Shown: positions 37,138 through 46,446, counted from the stretch's first letter. The stretch is 64,000 bases of DNA from Longimicrobiales bacterium (GCA_028284495.1 JANQRP010000004.1:1-64000); one strand, 5' to 3'. Translations and numbers: made by a program. Notes: a model not told the origin generated them from the sequence alone.

Positions 37138-38396
37138 GCTTCGGCCGGCTCCACCCCGCCCCGCGCGACGGCCTGTCCGGCCGCCGCTTCCACATCGATC
37201 CCGCGGATCTTCAGCACCCGCACTAGCGCCTCGCCGATCTTGTTGTTCGGCGTCGATGCGCCGGCGGTGATCCCGAGCGAGAACGGTCCCTCGGGGAGCC
37301 ACTCGGTCTCGATGTCCTCGGGCGCGGTCGCGTTCAGGACCGGCTTGTGACGGATGGTCCCCGCCTCGAGGTCGATGCAGGGGGCGTCCTCGATGTGGTA
37401 CGTGGTCGTGTACTCGCGGCACATGTGCGCGAGGTGGTTCGTGTTCGACGAGTTGTATCCACCGATCACGAGCATGACGTCCGGCGGATCCTGCATCATC
37501 TCCTTGACCGCGTCCTGCCGCTCCTGAGTAGCCGAGCAGATCGTGCCGAAGGTGCGGTAGTGCTCCTCGGCGTGGTCGTCGCCCCAGCGCTCGACCATCG
37601 CCTCCTTCACGCGCGCGCCGATGGCCATCGACTCGTTGGCGAGCATCGTCGTCTGGTTGGCCACGCCGATCTTGAGAAGGTCGCGGTCCGGGTCGAACCC
37701 GTCCGAGGACTTCTCGCCCCCGAACCGCGCGAGGAACTCCTCGCGCGTCATGTGCCCGTCACGCTCGGCGATGTAGTCGCACACGAGCATCGCCTCGTCC
37801 ATGTCGCGCACGATGAGGTACTTCCCTCCCTCGTACTTCAGCGCCTGAGAGGCGGTCGCGCGGGACTCCTCGTGCTGGTACTTGCCGTGGATGACGGCCG
37901 TGAACCCGTCCTTCGCGTATCCCTCGACCCGCTTCCACACGTGGAGTACCGAGCCGCATGTGGTGTCGACCAGAATGCAGCCGATCTCCTTGAGCCGGTT
38001 GAAGTCGTGGATCGTCACCCCGAACGCGGGAAGGATCACGACGTCGTCGCCGGTTACGTGCCCGAAGTCGAAGGCGCCGTCCTGCGCGGGGTAGATGAAC
38101 TCGATCCCCATCTCCGTCATCCGCCGGTTCACGTGCGGATTGTGGATGATCTCGCCGACGAGGTAGATCTTCTTGTCCGGGAACTTGTGGACGGTCTCGT
38201 AGGCGTAGTCGACCGCGCGGTCGACCCCGTAGCAGAACCCGAACTCCTGGGCGAGCCGGACCGTGACGTCCCCGATGGTGTCCTCGTAGCCGCGGGCGCG
38301 GATGCGCTCCACGATCGCCGAATGGTACTCGGCGTCGATCAGCGGCTTGACCTCGGCCTTCAGTCCGAAGCCCTTCCGGAAGTACGTCTGCTCCAT
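37134..38396 (-). CDS. ispH: 4-hydroxy-3-methylbut-2-enyl diphosphate reductase, long type
   Basis: IspH makes IPP and DMAPP in the last step of the MEP isoprenoid pathway with a 4Fe-4S cluster. The 420-residue protein has the three cluster cysteines in F-G-F-C-Y-G-V-D-R-A, V-D-T-T-C-G-S-V and T-I-C-S-A-T-Q-E-R-Q, the catalytic Glu in the last, and H-G-K-Y-Q-H-E-E. The length and N-terminal Y-F-R-K-G-F-G-L match the longer cyanobacterial/plant-like branch rather than the 310-residue E. coli type. I chose ATG 38396; ATG 38423, nine codons upstream, is possible. It converges with the TonB-like gene and is divergent from fxsA. Confidence 0.93.
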   Translation of the reverse strand: MEQTYFRKGFGLKAEVKPLIDAEYHSAIVERIRARGYEDTIGDVTVRLAQEFGFCYGVDRAVDYAYETVHKFPDKKIYLVGEIIHNPHVNRRMTEMGIEFIYPAQDGAFDFGHVTGDDVVILPAFGVTIHDFNRLKEIGCILVDTTCGSVLHVWKRVEGYAKDGFTAVIHGKYQHEESRATASQALKYEGGKYLIVRDMDEAMLVCDYIAERDGHMTREEFLARFGGEKSSDGFDPDRDLLKIGVANQTTMLANESMAIGARVKEAMVERWGDDHAEEHYRTFGTICSATQERQDAVKEMMQDPPDVMLVIGGYNSSNTNHLAHMCREYTTTYHIEDAPCIDLEAGTIRHKPVLNATAPEDIETEWLPEGPFSLGITAGASTPNNKIGEALVRVLKIRGIDVEAAAGQAVARGGVEPAEA

Positions 38397-38465
38397 GGGT
38401 GTGGCGAAGCCGTGGACCCCCATCGGCGGCCGGCTGGGGCCCCGAAAGCTGTCCGTCAGATGCAG

Positions 38466-38528
38466 CGCACGCCTTTTTCGGAGGCGTGCGCGGCGAGCGT
38501 GCTGCAACACCCCCGTCCGGGGGGTGTT
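38466..38528. repeat. Two inverted repeats between ispH and fxsA
   Basis: The ispH-fxsA gap holds two potential hairpins: an 8-base-pair stem (38466-38473 with 38483-38490, nine-base loop) and a 9-base-pair stem (38506-38514 with 38520-38528, five-base loop). Neither is followed by a T-run on either strand, so they are more likely operator or leader structures than terminators. Confidence 0.45.
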
Positions 38529-38561
38529 CCTGAACAATAGCATGCCCTCTCCGCTCTTCGA

Positions 38562-39089
38562 ATGATCTTCCTGCTATTCGTCCTCGTCCCGCTGATCGAG
38601 CTCGCCCTGCTGATCCAGGTCGGGCAGTGGATCGGCGCGCTCCCGACCATCCTGCTGGTGCTGTTCACCGGGGTGTCGGGTGCGTGGCTGGCGCGCCGCG
38701 AGGGGCTCCGCGCGATCCGGCAGGTACAGCGGGACGTGGCGGAGCGGGGCGTACCGGGTACGGCGGCGCTCGACGCGCTCTGCATTTTGGTCGGTGGGGC
38801 TTTCCTGCTGACGCCCGGCGTCCTGACCGACCTGGTCGGGTTCGGGCTGCTGTTCCCGCCCACCCGGGCGCTCGCCAGGCGCATCGCGGTCCGCGAGATC
38901 AGGAAGCGGATCGAGGACGGACGGATACGGGTGCAGCTCGGCGGGTTCGGGGCCTTCTACGGGGCGGCCTCTGGCGGTGGATTCGGGGGCGGATTCGGGG
39001 ACACCGCGGCGCGCGGCCCCGGCGGCGGCGATGAACCCCTCGACCCGCGTCACGAGATTCGACCCGAAGACCACGACCGGGTATCCTGA
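38562..39089 (+). CDS. FxsA-family membrane protein
   Basis: The 175-residue protein fits FxsA: an N-terminal hydrophobic segment M-I-F-L-L-F-V-L-V-P-L-I-E-L, a second (about 21-40), G-V-S-G-A-W-L-A-R-R-E-G (about 37-48), and L-C-I-L-V-G-G-A-F-L-L-T-P-G-V-L-T-D-L-V-G-F (about 72-93). After the membrane part comes a Gly/Phe-rich tail. FxsA in E. coli affects phage-T7 exclusion by the F plasmid; its normal role is unclear. No strong ribosome site is visible before ATG 38562. It is followed by the M42 peptidase gene on the same strand after 97 bases. Confidence 0.88.
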   Translation: MIFLLFVLVPLIELALLIQVGQWIGALPTILLVLFTGVSGAWLARREGLRAIRQVQRDVAERGVPGTAALDALCILVGGAFLLTPGVLTDLVGFGLLFPPTRALARRIAVREIRKRIEDGRIRVQLGGFGAFYGAASGGGFGGGFGDTAARGPGGGDEPLDPRHEIRPEDHDRVS

Positions 39090-39186
39090 CGACCTGCGCC
39101 TGCCGGGTCGCGCAGATCGCTTCCCGCGTGTGCACCGGCACAGCTTTCGATCCCTCTTCCTGCCCCGGCACACGATCACACCACCG

Positions 39187-40251
39187 ATGAACGAAGCCTT
39201 TCTGCACCGCCTTCTCGACGCGCACGGTCCCTCGACCTTCGAGACGCGGGCGGCCCGCGTCTGGAGGCAGGAAGCCGGCGGGTTCGCGGACGAGATCCGC
39301 ATCGATCGAATCGGCAACTCCTACGCGGCGATGAACCCCGAGGCTCGACCGCGCGTGATGCTGGCGGGCCACATCGACGAGATCGGTCTTCAGGTCACCC
39401 ACATCGACGACGACGGCTTCCTCTTCGTGGCCGGGATCGGAGGGTGGGACCCGCAGGTGCTCGTCGGGCAGCGCGTGCGGATCCTCGCGAAGGACGGGGA
39501 CGTCCCGGGCGTGGTCGGCAAGAAGGCGATCCACCTGATGACGGACGACGAGGCCGCCAAGGCGTCGAAGATCGAGAAGCTGTGGGTGGACGTCGGCGTG
39601 TCGTCGCTCGACGAGGCGAAGGAGCTCGGGCTCCGGGTGGGCGATCCGATGGTCGTGGACGTCGGCGTGGTCCAGCTCGCCGGCGACCGGATCGCGAGTC
39701 GCGCGATCGACAACCGGATCGGCGCGTACGTCGTGCTGGAGGCGCTGCGCATGCTCAAGGGGGAGCCGGCCGAGCACGCGGGGACCTGGGCCGTGGCGAC
39801 GGCCCAGGAAGAGATCGGATATCAGGGTGGTGGAGCGCGGTCGAGCGCCTACGACCTCGAGCCGGACGTCGCACTCGTGGTGGATGTGACCTTCAGCACC
39901 GACGTGCCCGACATCGAGAAGCGGGCGCACGGCGACCACTCGGTGGGCGGTGGGCCCGTGCTCAGCCGGGGCTCGGCGGCGCACCCCGAGGTGTTCGAAC
40001 GGCTGGTCGAGGTCGCGGAGGCGGAGGGAATCGCCCATTCGATCCAGGCGTCACCCAGGCAGACGCGAACCGACGCGGACGGCATCCACCTCGTGCGGAG
40101 CGGTATTCCGACGGGGCTCGTCTCCGTACCCAATCGCTACATGCACTCGCCCAACGAAATCGTGAGCCTGTCGGATCTGGACGCGACGGCGAGGCTGCTC
40201 GCGGCGTTCGTGCGATCGCTCGAGCCGGACACCGACTTCACTCCGCGTTGA
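39187..40251 (+). CDS. M42-family aminopeptidase
   Basis: The 354-residue protein has the dinuclear-metal M42 pattern: L-A-G-H-I-D-E-I-G (first His/Asp), S-R-A-I-D-N-R-I-G (bridging Asp), A-Q-E-E-I-G-Y-Q-G (catalytic and metal Glu), V-D-V-T-F (Asp ligand) and the final His in R-Y-M-H-S-P-N-E. M42 enzymes form large cytosolic tetrahedral particles that trim N-terminal residues from peptides; some act on cellulose-like sugars, but the motif set here is peptidase-like. ATG 39187 is chosen because it begins the family N-terminus M-N-E-A-F-L; the longer frame overlaps fxsA without similarity. Confidence 0.92.
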   Translation: MNEAFLHRLLDAHGPSTFETRAARVWRQEAGGFADEIRIDRIGNSYAAMNPEARPRVMLAGHIDEIGLQVTHIDDDGFLFVAGIGGWDPQVLVGQRVRILAKDGDVPGVVGKKAIHLMTDDEAAKASKIEKLWVDVGVSSLDEAKELGLRVGDPMVVDVGVVQLAGDRIASRAIDNRIGAYVVLEALRMLKGEPAEHAGTWAVATAQEEIGYQGGGARSSAYDLEPDVALVVDVTFSTDVPDIEKRAHGDHSVGGGPVLSRGSAAHPEVFERLVEVAEAEGIAHSIQASPRQTRTDADGIHLVRSGIPTGLVSVPNRYMHSPNEIVSLSDLDATARLLAAFVRSLEPDTDFTPR

Positions 40252-40302
40252 CCGCCTCGGCATCCGTTGACGCATTTCGAGGGCGTTCCTACCCTTCAAG
40301 GC

Positions 40303-40312
40303 TATCTTGAAC
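40303..40312 (+). promoter_or_regulatory. TATCTTGAAC motif, candidate -10
   Basis: TATCTTGAAC lies 45 bases before the msrC start. The identical ten bases occur at 57877-57886, before the DUF5916 gene. No good -35 was seen at either place, so the promoter role is tentative. Confidence 0.35.
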
Positions 40313-40356
40313 GCTCGCGGATCTACCCGCGGACACGACGAAGTACAGGAGACACG

Positions 40357-40827
40357 ATGCTGGACGGGACGGCGGTCGTACACGACCTGCAGAAGCTGCG
40401 CGACGAGGGACACCTCTCCGACGCTCTTCTGCGCACCGCGGTGAAGCAGATCAACAAGGCGGACCCCCGCTACGACTGGGTGGGCGTCTACCTGTTCAAT
40501 GCCGACAAGGACGAGCTCTGGCTCCACAACTACGTGGGCGCTCCGACCGAGCACGCGAAGATCCCGGTCGGGACCGGCGTGTGCGGGACGGCGGTCGCCG
40601 AGAAGGCGAACCAGATCGTCGACGACGTGACCGCCATCGACAACTACCTCGCCTGCGATCCCGACGTCCGCTCCGAGATCGTGGTCCTGATCCGTGCCGG
40701 CGACGAGATCTTCGGCCAGATCGACATCGACTCCTCCGAGGAGAAGGCGTTCACGGAGGAGGACGAGAAGGAGCTCTCGGCGATCGCCGACAAGCTCGCC
40801 GAGCAGATCGCGGCCGAACGGCGCTGA
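40357..40827 (+). CDS. msrC: Free methionine-(R)-sulfoxide reductase (GAF domain)
   Basis: The 156-residue protein is a single GAF domain with Y-D-W-V-G-V-Y-L near residue 39. C76 in G-T-G-V-C-G and C100 in Y-L-A-C-D are 24 residues apart, exactly as C94 and C118 of E. coli fRMsr, and E107, D123 and D125 fall where its substrate-binding Glu and Asp residues fall. The third cysteine (C84 in E. coli) is replaced, by His66 by simple spacing. fRMsr repairs free methionine-R-sulfoxide with thioredoxin. ATG 40357 follows an AGGAGA box. The residue spacing argues against a generic sensory GAF protein. Confidence 0.8.
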   Translation: MLDGTAVVHDLQKLRDEGHLSDALLRTAVKQINKADPRYDWVGVYLFNADKDELWLHNYVGAPTEHAKIPVGTGVCGTAVAEKANQIVDDVTAIDNYLACDPDVRSEIVVLIRAGDEIFGQIDIDSSEEKAFTEEDEKELSAIADKLAEQIAAERR

Positions 40828-40861
40828 TCGAGGCCCTCGGCCTCGCGCCGGAATCGGACGG

Positions 40862-41656
40862 GTGGACGGGCTTCGCTCGCTCCGCGCGGACAACGCAGGC
40901 CCCTTCACGCTCGACGGGACCCGCACCTGGATTCTCGGGCGGCGGCGCGTCGCGGTGATCGACCCCGGCCCGGACGTGGAGGACCACGTCCGGGCCGTCG
41001 TGCGTTCGGTGGCGGCGGCGGACGAGGTCGTGATCGCGCTGACGCACGGACATCCGGACCATGCGGGCGGCGTGGACGCGCTGCTGGCGGCGCTGCGTGA
41101 CCGAGGCGACCCGGGTCGGCCGGCCCGTGGTGACGGCGGCGTGACCGTTCGGGTGGTCGGGTCGGGGCACGCCGCCGCGAGGCCTCTGCGGGCGGGCGAT
41201 CGGGTCTCGACCGACGCCGGCCAGCTGGTGTGCATCCCCACCCCCGGCCATACCCGCGACCACGTCTCGTATCACCATCCCGACGCGGGCACGCTCTTCG
41301 CGGGCGACCTGGTACTGGGCGAGGGAGACACGACCTGGGTCGCGGAGTATCCGGGCTGCGTGGCGGACTACCTGGGCTCCCTCGATCGCGTGCAGACGCT
41401 CGGTCTCCGGACGATCCATCCGACGCACGGGCCCGTGATCCACGATCCGGACGCCACGATCGAGCGCTACCGGGCCCATCGGATCGCACGCATCGAGGCG
41501 GTACGGGCGGTGCGGGTGCGGCAGCCGGACGCCTCCTTCGTGGAGGTGTACGACGAGGTGTACGGCGAGGAGGTGCCCGGGGACGTGAGGGCCGCGGCGG
41601 AGGCGTCGCTGCGCGTCCTCCTGCACCATGTGGACACGGCTCCGGAACGCGGATAG
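40862..41656 (+). CDS. Metallo-beta-lactamase-fold hydrolase
   Basis: The 264-residue protein has the fold's main zinc motif T-H-G-H-P-D-H-A-G-G, then I-P-T-P-G-H-T-R-D-H and F-A-G-D-L-V-L-G (bridging Asp), with the last His in I-H-P-T-H-G-P. The arrangement resembles the LACTB2/glyoxalase-II-like branch, which hydrolyses thioesters or cuts RNA; substrate is not predictable. The C-terminal part includes the helical R-A-H-R-I-A-R-I-E-A-V tail common in that branch. GTG 40862 is the only sensible start after the msrC stop. The following oxidase gene starts 11 bases after its stop. Confidence 0.85.
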   Translation: MDGLRSLRADNAGPFTLDGTRTWILGRRRVAVIDPGPDVEDHVRAVVRSVAAADEVVIALTHGHPDHAGGVDALLAALRDRGDPGRPARGDGGVTVRVVGSGHAAARPLRAGDRVSTDAGQLVCIPTPGHTRDHVSYHHPDAGTLFAGDLVLGEGDTTWVAEYPGCVADYLGSLDRVQTLGLRTIHPTHGPVIHDPDATIERYRAHRIARIEAVRAVRVRQPDASFVEVYDEVYGEEVPGDVRAAAEASLRVLLHHVDTAPERG

Positions 41657-41666
41657 ATCAAGGGGG

Positions 41667-44150
41667 ATGACCTCTCCCGCACCCCCCGCACCCGCGCACC
41701 GCGGCCGACCGGACCGCCCGTCCGCTCCGACCGCACTTCCCGCCGGCCTCGAACGGCGCCTGCGCGACATCGCGGGCGCGGGCGCAGTGGTCACGGATTC
41801 GGGCCGACTGCTCGTGTACGAGAGCGACGCTCTGGGGCGCTTCCATCAGGCGCCGTTGGCGGTCGTGCTTCCGGCCGACACGCAGGAAGCCGCCGCGGCC
41901 GTACGGGCGGTACACGACGCGGGCCTCGCGATCGTGCCGCGTGGCGCCGGCACGGGGCTCTCGGGTGGCGCAGTGGCCGCTCCCGGAACCGTCATGCTCG
42001 GGACCGCGCGGATGAACCGCGTTCTCGGCTTCGACCCCGCGCGGCGGGTGGCCCGGGTCCAGGCGGGTGTCCGGAACTCGCAGCTCGCCTCGCTGGTCCG
42101 TCCACGGGGACTCGTCTACGCGCCCGATCCGTCCTCGCAGGCGGCGTGCACCCTCGGCGGCAACGTGGCCGAGAACGCCGGCGGGCCGCACTGCCTCAAG
42201 TACGGTGTGACGCGCCGCTACGTGCAGGGGCTCACGATGATCGACGGGAACGGCACCGTGGTCGAGATCGGCGGCGGGAGCCGACCGAGAGGCGACGGGC
42301 TCGACCTGCTCGGTCCGCTCGTCGGGTCCGAAGGGTGCTTCGGCCTCGTCACCGAGATCGAGCTGGGACTCGTGCCCGAGACGGAGGGCGTCCGCACGCT
42401 CCTCGGGCTCTTCGAGACCACGGCCGAGGCGGGGGAGGCGGTGACGGCGATCATCTCGGACGGCCTGCTCCCCGCTGCGCTGGAGATCGTCGATCGGCAC
42501 ACGATCACCGCGGTGGAGTCGAGCCCGTTCCGAGCGGGGTACCCGAGGGGCGTCGGTGCGGCGCTGGTCGTGGAGTTCGACGGACGCGAGTCCGAGCTCG
42601 ACGCCGATGCCGCGCGCGCGGAAGCGCACTGTCTCGCGGCGGGCGCCACCGAGGTCCGGCGCGCCACCGACGAGGCCGATCGACTGCGCCTCTGGCAGGG
42701 ACGGAAGAAGGCGTTCGGTACGATGGGCCGCCTCGCACCGGACCTGATGGTCCAGGATGCGACGGTGCCGCGGTCGATCCTTCCGGAAGTGCTCCGAGGC
42801 ATCGACGACGTCGCGGCGCGGTACGATCTCCGGATCGCGAACGTCTTCCACGCGGGCGATGGCAACCTGCACCCGAACATCCTCTACGACCGGCGCGACG
42901 AGGAGCTCACCGAGCGCGTGGAGCGCGCGGCAGGCGAGATCATGAAGATCTGCGTGGACGCCGGTGGTACGATCACCGGTGAGCACGGTGTCGGCCTCGA
43001 CAAGCGAGAGTACGTGCACCTCGTCGCGGGTCCCGACGAGCTCGCCGCGATGGCGGCGGTACGGGACGCGTACGACCCACAGGGACGCTGGAACCCGGGG
43101 AAGGTGCTTCCCGACGACGTGGCGACAGGATCGGGTCGAGGGTTCACGCCCCGGCCGCCCGTCACGCGGGTCGAGGTGAGCGCACCCGACCTGTCGGTGC
43201 GAGCGCCCGGCGATGTGCCGTGGGGGAGCGTTCTGGTCGCGATGGCGGAGGACCGGCAGTGGTCGCCGATCGCGGCGGGGAGCCCGGAGCTTCCCGTCTC
43301 CGACGCGCTTCGGCTCGACCTCGGCCCGCTGGAGGCGGTCTACGGTCCGGTGCGCGAGTCCGTGCTGGGCGCGACCGTCGAGACGCCCGAGGGACGCAGG
43401 CTCCATCTCGGTGGTCGTGTGGTGAAGAACGTCGCCGGCTTCGACCTGCTCGGCCTCTTCCTGGGCCTCGGTGCGATCGGCCGGATCGAGGAGGCCACGC
43501 TCCGCAGCTACCCGATGCCGGACGTCGTGGAGGTGCTGAGGTGGCCCGCCGACGTCGACGGATCGGCGCTTCCCGGCTGGCCGCACGCCCAGGTGGTCAC
43601 CGGGGAGACGCACGCCGTGCTGCTGTCCGGTACCGCCGCGTGGGTCGATCACGAGCGGACACGCCTGAAGCAAGCACGGGGGGCGCCGGTCTCCCACGAT
43701 CGCGGCGGCGACGCGCTGCGGGACTTCGCGAGGGCGTTCGACCCCGTCGCCGGCATGGAGGGCGGCGTGGCTGCCGAAGATGTCTGCGTCGTGGAGGTGC
43801 GGCCGGGAGCGGCGTCGGACGAGGGCGTGAGATTCGGGGAGGTCGTCGCCTCCGTCGCGGCAGCCCGGTGGTCGTGGGACCCGACGCTCCGTCGTGGACG
43901 GGTCGCGACCCGGGCCGGGGAGGCCGGCGTCGCGGAGTGGACCGCGGTGGCCCGCACGCTCGCCTACGAGGGCGGCGGGTGCGCGATGCTGCCACCCGCA
44001 TCGGGGCGAGCGGCCCCGGAGCGAGCGGCCGCTCTCCGGGAGGCGATCCGGGCGGCCACACGCCACGGGCACCCCGAGGCCGCGGGCGCGGACCGGATCG
44101 AGGCCCGAGTCCGCGCGGCGTTCGGGGCGGCGTTCGGGGTGGGGTCGTGA
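41667..44150 (+). CDS. GlcD-GlcE fusion: FAD-dependent glycolate/lactate-type oxidase
   Basis: The 827-residue protein combines two normally separate subunits. The first half (about 20-500) is GlcD-like, with the PP-loop P-R-G-A-G-T-G-L-S-G-G, the F-H-A-G-D-G-N-L-H-P-N block and the T-G-E-H-G-V-G-L-D-K motif. The second half (about 520-827) is GlcE-like, with G-R-V-V-K-N-V-A-G-F-D-L and L-G-A-I-G-R-I-E-E-A-T-L, although the usual PP-loop of that half is not obvious. Such complexes oxidise glycolate or D-lactate and pass electrons through GlcF to the respiratory chain. The start is ATG 41667 directly after A-G-G-G-G-G. The GlcF gene overlaps its stop. Confidence 0.88.
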   Translation: MTSPAPPAPAHRGRPDRPSAPTALPAGLERRLRDIAGAGAVVTDSGRLLVYESDALGRFHQAPLAVVLPADTQEAAAAVRAVHDAGLAIVPRGAGTGLSGGAVAAPGTVMLGTARMNRVLGFDPARRVARVQAGVRNSQLASLVRPRGLVYAPDPSSQAACTLGGNVAENAGGPHCLKYGVTRRYVQGLTMIDGNGTVVEIGGGSRPRGDGLDLLGPLVGSEGCFGLVTEIELGLVPETEGVRTLLGLFETTAEAGEAVTAIISDGLLPAALEIVDRHTITAVESSPFRAGYPRGVGAALVVEFDGRESELDADAARAEAHCLAAGATEVRRATDEADRLRLWQGRKKAFGTMGRLAPDLMVQDATVPRSILPEVLRGIDDVAARYDLRIANVFHAGDGNLHPNILYDRRDEELTERVERAAGEIMKICVDAGGTITGEHGVGLDKREYVHLVAGPDELAAMAAVRDAYDPQGRWNPGKVLPDDVATGSGRGFTPRPPVTRVEVSAPDLSVRAPGDVPWGSVLVAMAEDRQWSPIAAGSPELPVSDALRLDLGPLEAVYGPVRESVLGATVETPEGRRLHLGGRVVKNVAGFDLLGLFLGLGAIGRIEEATLRSYPMPDVVEVLRWPADVDGSALPGWPHAQVVTGETHAVLLSGTAAWVDHERTRLKQARGAPVSHDRGGDALRDFARAFDPVAGMEGGVAAEDVCVVEVRPGAASDEGVRFGEVVASVAAARWSWDPTLRRGRVATRAGEAGVAEWTAVARTLAYEGGGCAMLPPASGRAAPERAAALREAIRAATRHGHPEAAGADRIEARVRAAFGAAFGVGS

Positions 44151-45541
44151 GCGACGAGACACGGCCCCGCGGGGCCTCGGACACGTCACGGGCCGCCAGC
44201 CGGCCGGGCGCCACATCCGTCGACCCCATCGACATCCTCGCCGGTCGTATGGACGCCGCCGAGGAAGGCCTGCTCACCTGCGTCCACTGCGGGTTCTGCC
44301 TGCCCGCCTGCCCGACCTACCGGGAACTCGGCGACGAGGCCGACTCGCCCCGAGGTCGGCTCCACCTCATGCGTGCCGTCGCGGAACGCCGCCTCGATCC
44401 CGCCAGCGACGCCTTCCAGACCCACATGGATCGCTGCCTCGGGTGCCGCGCGTGCGAGCCCGTGTGTCCGTCGAGCGTGCCGTACGGATCGCTGCTCGAG
44501 TCGGCGAGGCGCGTGGCCCGCTCCGCCGTGCCGGCCCGGAAGCGTTCGGCCGGCCGCACCGTCGAGGTCATGCTGCGGCTCTTCCGCCACCCGCTCGCGC
44601 TGCGCGTCGCCCTCTCCGCAGCGCGACTGGCTCGGGCACTGCGGCTTCCGACGCTCGCCCGACGTCTGGCCCCCGGCGGGCGCGTGGGCGAAGGACTGAG
44701 GTTCGGAGCGGCCATGCTGGAGGCCTCGGGCGGTCGGGGGGCACGACCGGTCGCGCCCGATCCCGGTCGTACGTCGCGCCTGGCCGGGGCGCCGGTCGGG
44801 CCGCGCGTGGCTTTCCTTCCGGGGTGCGTACAGGGCAGCCTCTTCGGTCGCGTGGTGGATGCCTCGGACCGGGTCCTGACCCGGAACGGCTGCGACGTCG
44901 CGCGCATGGGCGCGGGCGGGTGCTGCGGCGCCCTTCATGCCCATGCCGGAGACCACGACGGATCGCTGGACCTGGCCCGCGCGCGGATCGGCGAGGCCGA
45001 ACGTATGGGCGTCGACCTCGTCGTGACGGACGCCGCCGGCTGCGGCGCGGCGATGAAGGAGTATGGCGAGTGGTTCGAGGCGAATCCGGCCTGGGCGGAG
45101 CGCGCTGCCGCCTTCTCGTCGAAGGTGCGCGACGTGACCGAGGTGCTCGCAGAGCTCGGACCGGTTCCCGGCGGTGAGCTCCGGCGCACCGTCGCGTACG
45201 ACCCGCCCTGCCACCTGCGGCACGCCCAGCGCGCGGACGGGGCCACCGCTACGGTGCTGGCGGCCATTCCCGGCCTCGAGGTGAGAACCGTGGCCGACCC
45301 CGATGCCTGCTGCGGCGGCGCGGGCATCTACGGTGTCACGCACCCCGAGCTCGGAGGTGCCGTCGGCGACCGGAAGGTCTCGGAGGTGCGCGCCACCGGT
45401 GCGACCTGCGTCGCGACCGGGAACCCGGGCTGCATGATGCAGATCGGCGCGGGGCTGATCCTGGTGGGGTCACGGATGGATGTCGTGCATCCGGTCGAGC
45501 TGCTCGACGAGAGCTACGCGCTCCTGGACGGCGAACGATGA
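44147..45541 (+). CDS. GlcF-like iron-sulfur subunit
   Basis: The 464-residue protein has two 4Fe-4S motifs, C-V-H-C-G-F-C-L-P-A-C-P (about 45-56) and C-L-G-C-R-A-C-E-P-V-C-P (about 99-110), followed by two cysteine-rich CCG domains with G-G-C-C-G-A-L and D-A-C-C-G-G-A-G. This is the electron-transfer subunit of the glycolate-oxidase type complex; it is probably peripheral to the inner membrane. GTG 44147 overlaps the stop of the GlcD-GlcE fusion (GTGA), and its own stop overlaps the next start, so all are likely one operon. Confidence 0.92.
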   Translation: MSDETRPRGASDTSRAASRPGATSVDPIDILAGRMDAAEEGLLTCVHCGFCLPACPTYRELGDEADSPRGRLHLMRAVAERRLDPASDAFQTHMDRCLGCRACEPVCPSSVPYGSLLESARRVARSAVPARKRSAGRTVEVMLRLFRHPLALRVALSAARLARALRLPTLARRLAPGGRVGEGLRFGAAMLEASGGRGARPVAPDPGRTSRLAGAPVGPRVAFLPGCVQGSLFGRVVDASDRVLTRNGCDVARMGAGGCCGALHAHAGDHDGSLDLARARIGEAERMGVDLVVTDAAGCGAAMKEYGEWFEANPAWAERAAAFSSKVRDVTEVLAELGPVPGGELRRTVAYDPPCHLRHAQRADGATATVLAAIPGLEVRTVADPDACCGGAGIYGVTHPELGGAVGDRKVSEVRATGATCVATGNPGCMMQIGAGLILVGSRMDVVHPVELLDESYALLDGER

Positions 45542-46446
45542 GCGAGGCGGGGGCCCGCGACCTCGAGATCCGCGACCTCGCCGGGATGGAGGAGTACCGA
45601 GCCGCCTTCGCGTTCCAGGACGAGGTATGGGGCCCGGGCTTCACGGAGGGCGTGCCCGCCTCGCTCCAGAAGGTCGCCCAGTGGGTCGGCGGGGTCGCCG
45701 CGGGGGCGTTCATCGACGGCGAGATGGTCGGGTTCGTGTTCGGGATCACCGGCGTGCGCTCCGGCGAGCTCGTGCACTGGTCCGACATCCTCGCGGTGCG
45801 CGACGGAATCCGCGACGTGGGGATCGGGCAGCGCCTCAAGTGGCACCAGCGCACCCGTGCCCTCGAGGCCGGCGCCCGCACGGCACAGTGGACGTGGGAC
45901 CCGCTCGAGGCACGCAACGGCTGGCTGAATCTCGAACGGCTCGGCGCGATCGCCGACCTGTACGTGATGGAGATGTACGGCGGTTCGACCTCGCCGCTCC
46001 ACACCGGGATCGGCACCGACCGCCTCGTGGCCCGTTGGAAGCTCAGGGATCCGCGAGTTCAGGCCGCAGCCGCCGGGGACTCGATGCCGGAGCTGAACTG
46101 GCCCGACCGAGAACCGGTGTACGCCTTCGACGTGTCCGGATCAGGGCGGCCCGGGGTGGACCTGGACGACCCGCGGGTGACCCCGCCGGAGGAGGGCCAC
46201 GAATACCGCGTGCCGCTGCCGAGGGAGCTGCAGGAGCTCAAGCGGAACGACCCCGAGCAGGCGTGGGCCTGGCGGGTCGCGACCCGGGCAGCCCTCTCCG
46301 ACGCCGTCGACCACGGGTGGAACGTGGTCGGGATGGCCCGGACCTCCGAGGGCGACGTGGCATATCGCCTTCTTCAGGAAGACCATCATGGGGGCCGCGC
46401 CGAGGCGCGTACCCGCGGCAGCGATCCCTTCGAACTGAAGCCATGA
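45538..46446 (+). CDS. GNAT-family N-acyltransferase
   Basis: The 302-residue protein has a GNAT fold in the N-terminal half: F-Q-D-E-V-W-G-P-G-F, G-F-V-F-G-I-T-G, then H-S-D-I-L-A-V-type strand as W-S-D-I-L-A-V-R-D-G and the acyl-CoA loop V-G-I-G-Q-R-L-K-W. The C-terminal 150 residues are an extension with P-D-R-E-P-V. Genes of this kind sit beside MenC-type racemases in other bacteria and N-succinylate D-amino acids there. The ATG overlaps the glcF-like stop and the gene's own stop overlaps the racemase ATG. The acyl donor and acceptor here are inferred from context. Confidence 0.82.
   Translation: MSEAGARDLEIRDLAGMEEYRAAFAFQDEVWGPGFTEGVPASLQKVAQWVGGVAAGAFIDGEMVGFVFGITGVRSGELVHWSDILAVRDGIRDVGIGQRLKWHQRTRALEAGARTAQWTWDPLEARNGWLNLERLGAIADLYVMEMYGGSTSPLHTGIGTDRLVARWKLRDPRVQAAAAGDSMPELNWPDREPVYAFDVSGSGRPGVDLDDPRVTPPEEGHEYRVPLPRELQELKRNDPEQAWAWRVATRAALSDAVDHGWNVVGMARTSEGDVAYRLLQEDHHGGRAEARTRGSDPFELKP

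Noticed and set aside
38466..38528. Hairpins between ispH and fxsA as terminators
   Set aside because: Neither hairpin is followed by a T-run on either strand, and both lie upstream of the divergent genes rather than after a gene.
41658..44216. An 852-codon minus-strand frame
   Set aside because: It is antisense to the GlcD-GlcE fusion, whose FAD motifs are clear. The antisense frame has only low-complexity Arg/His/Val composition.
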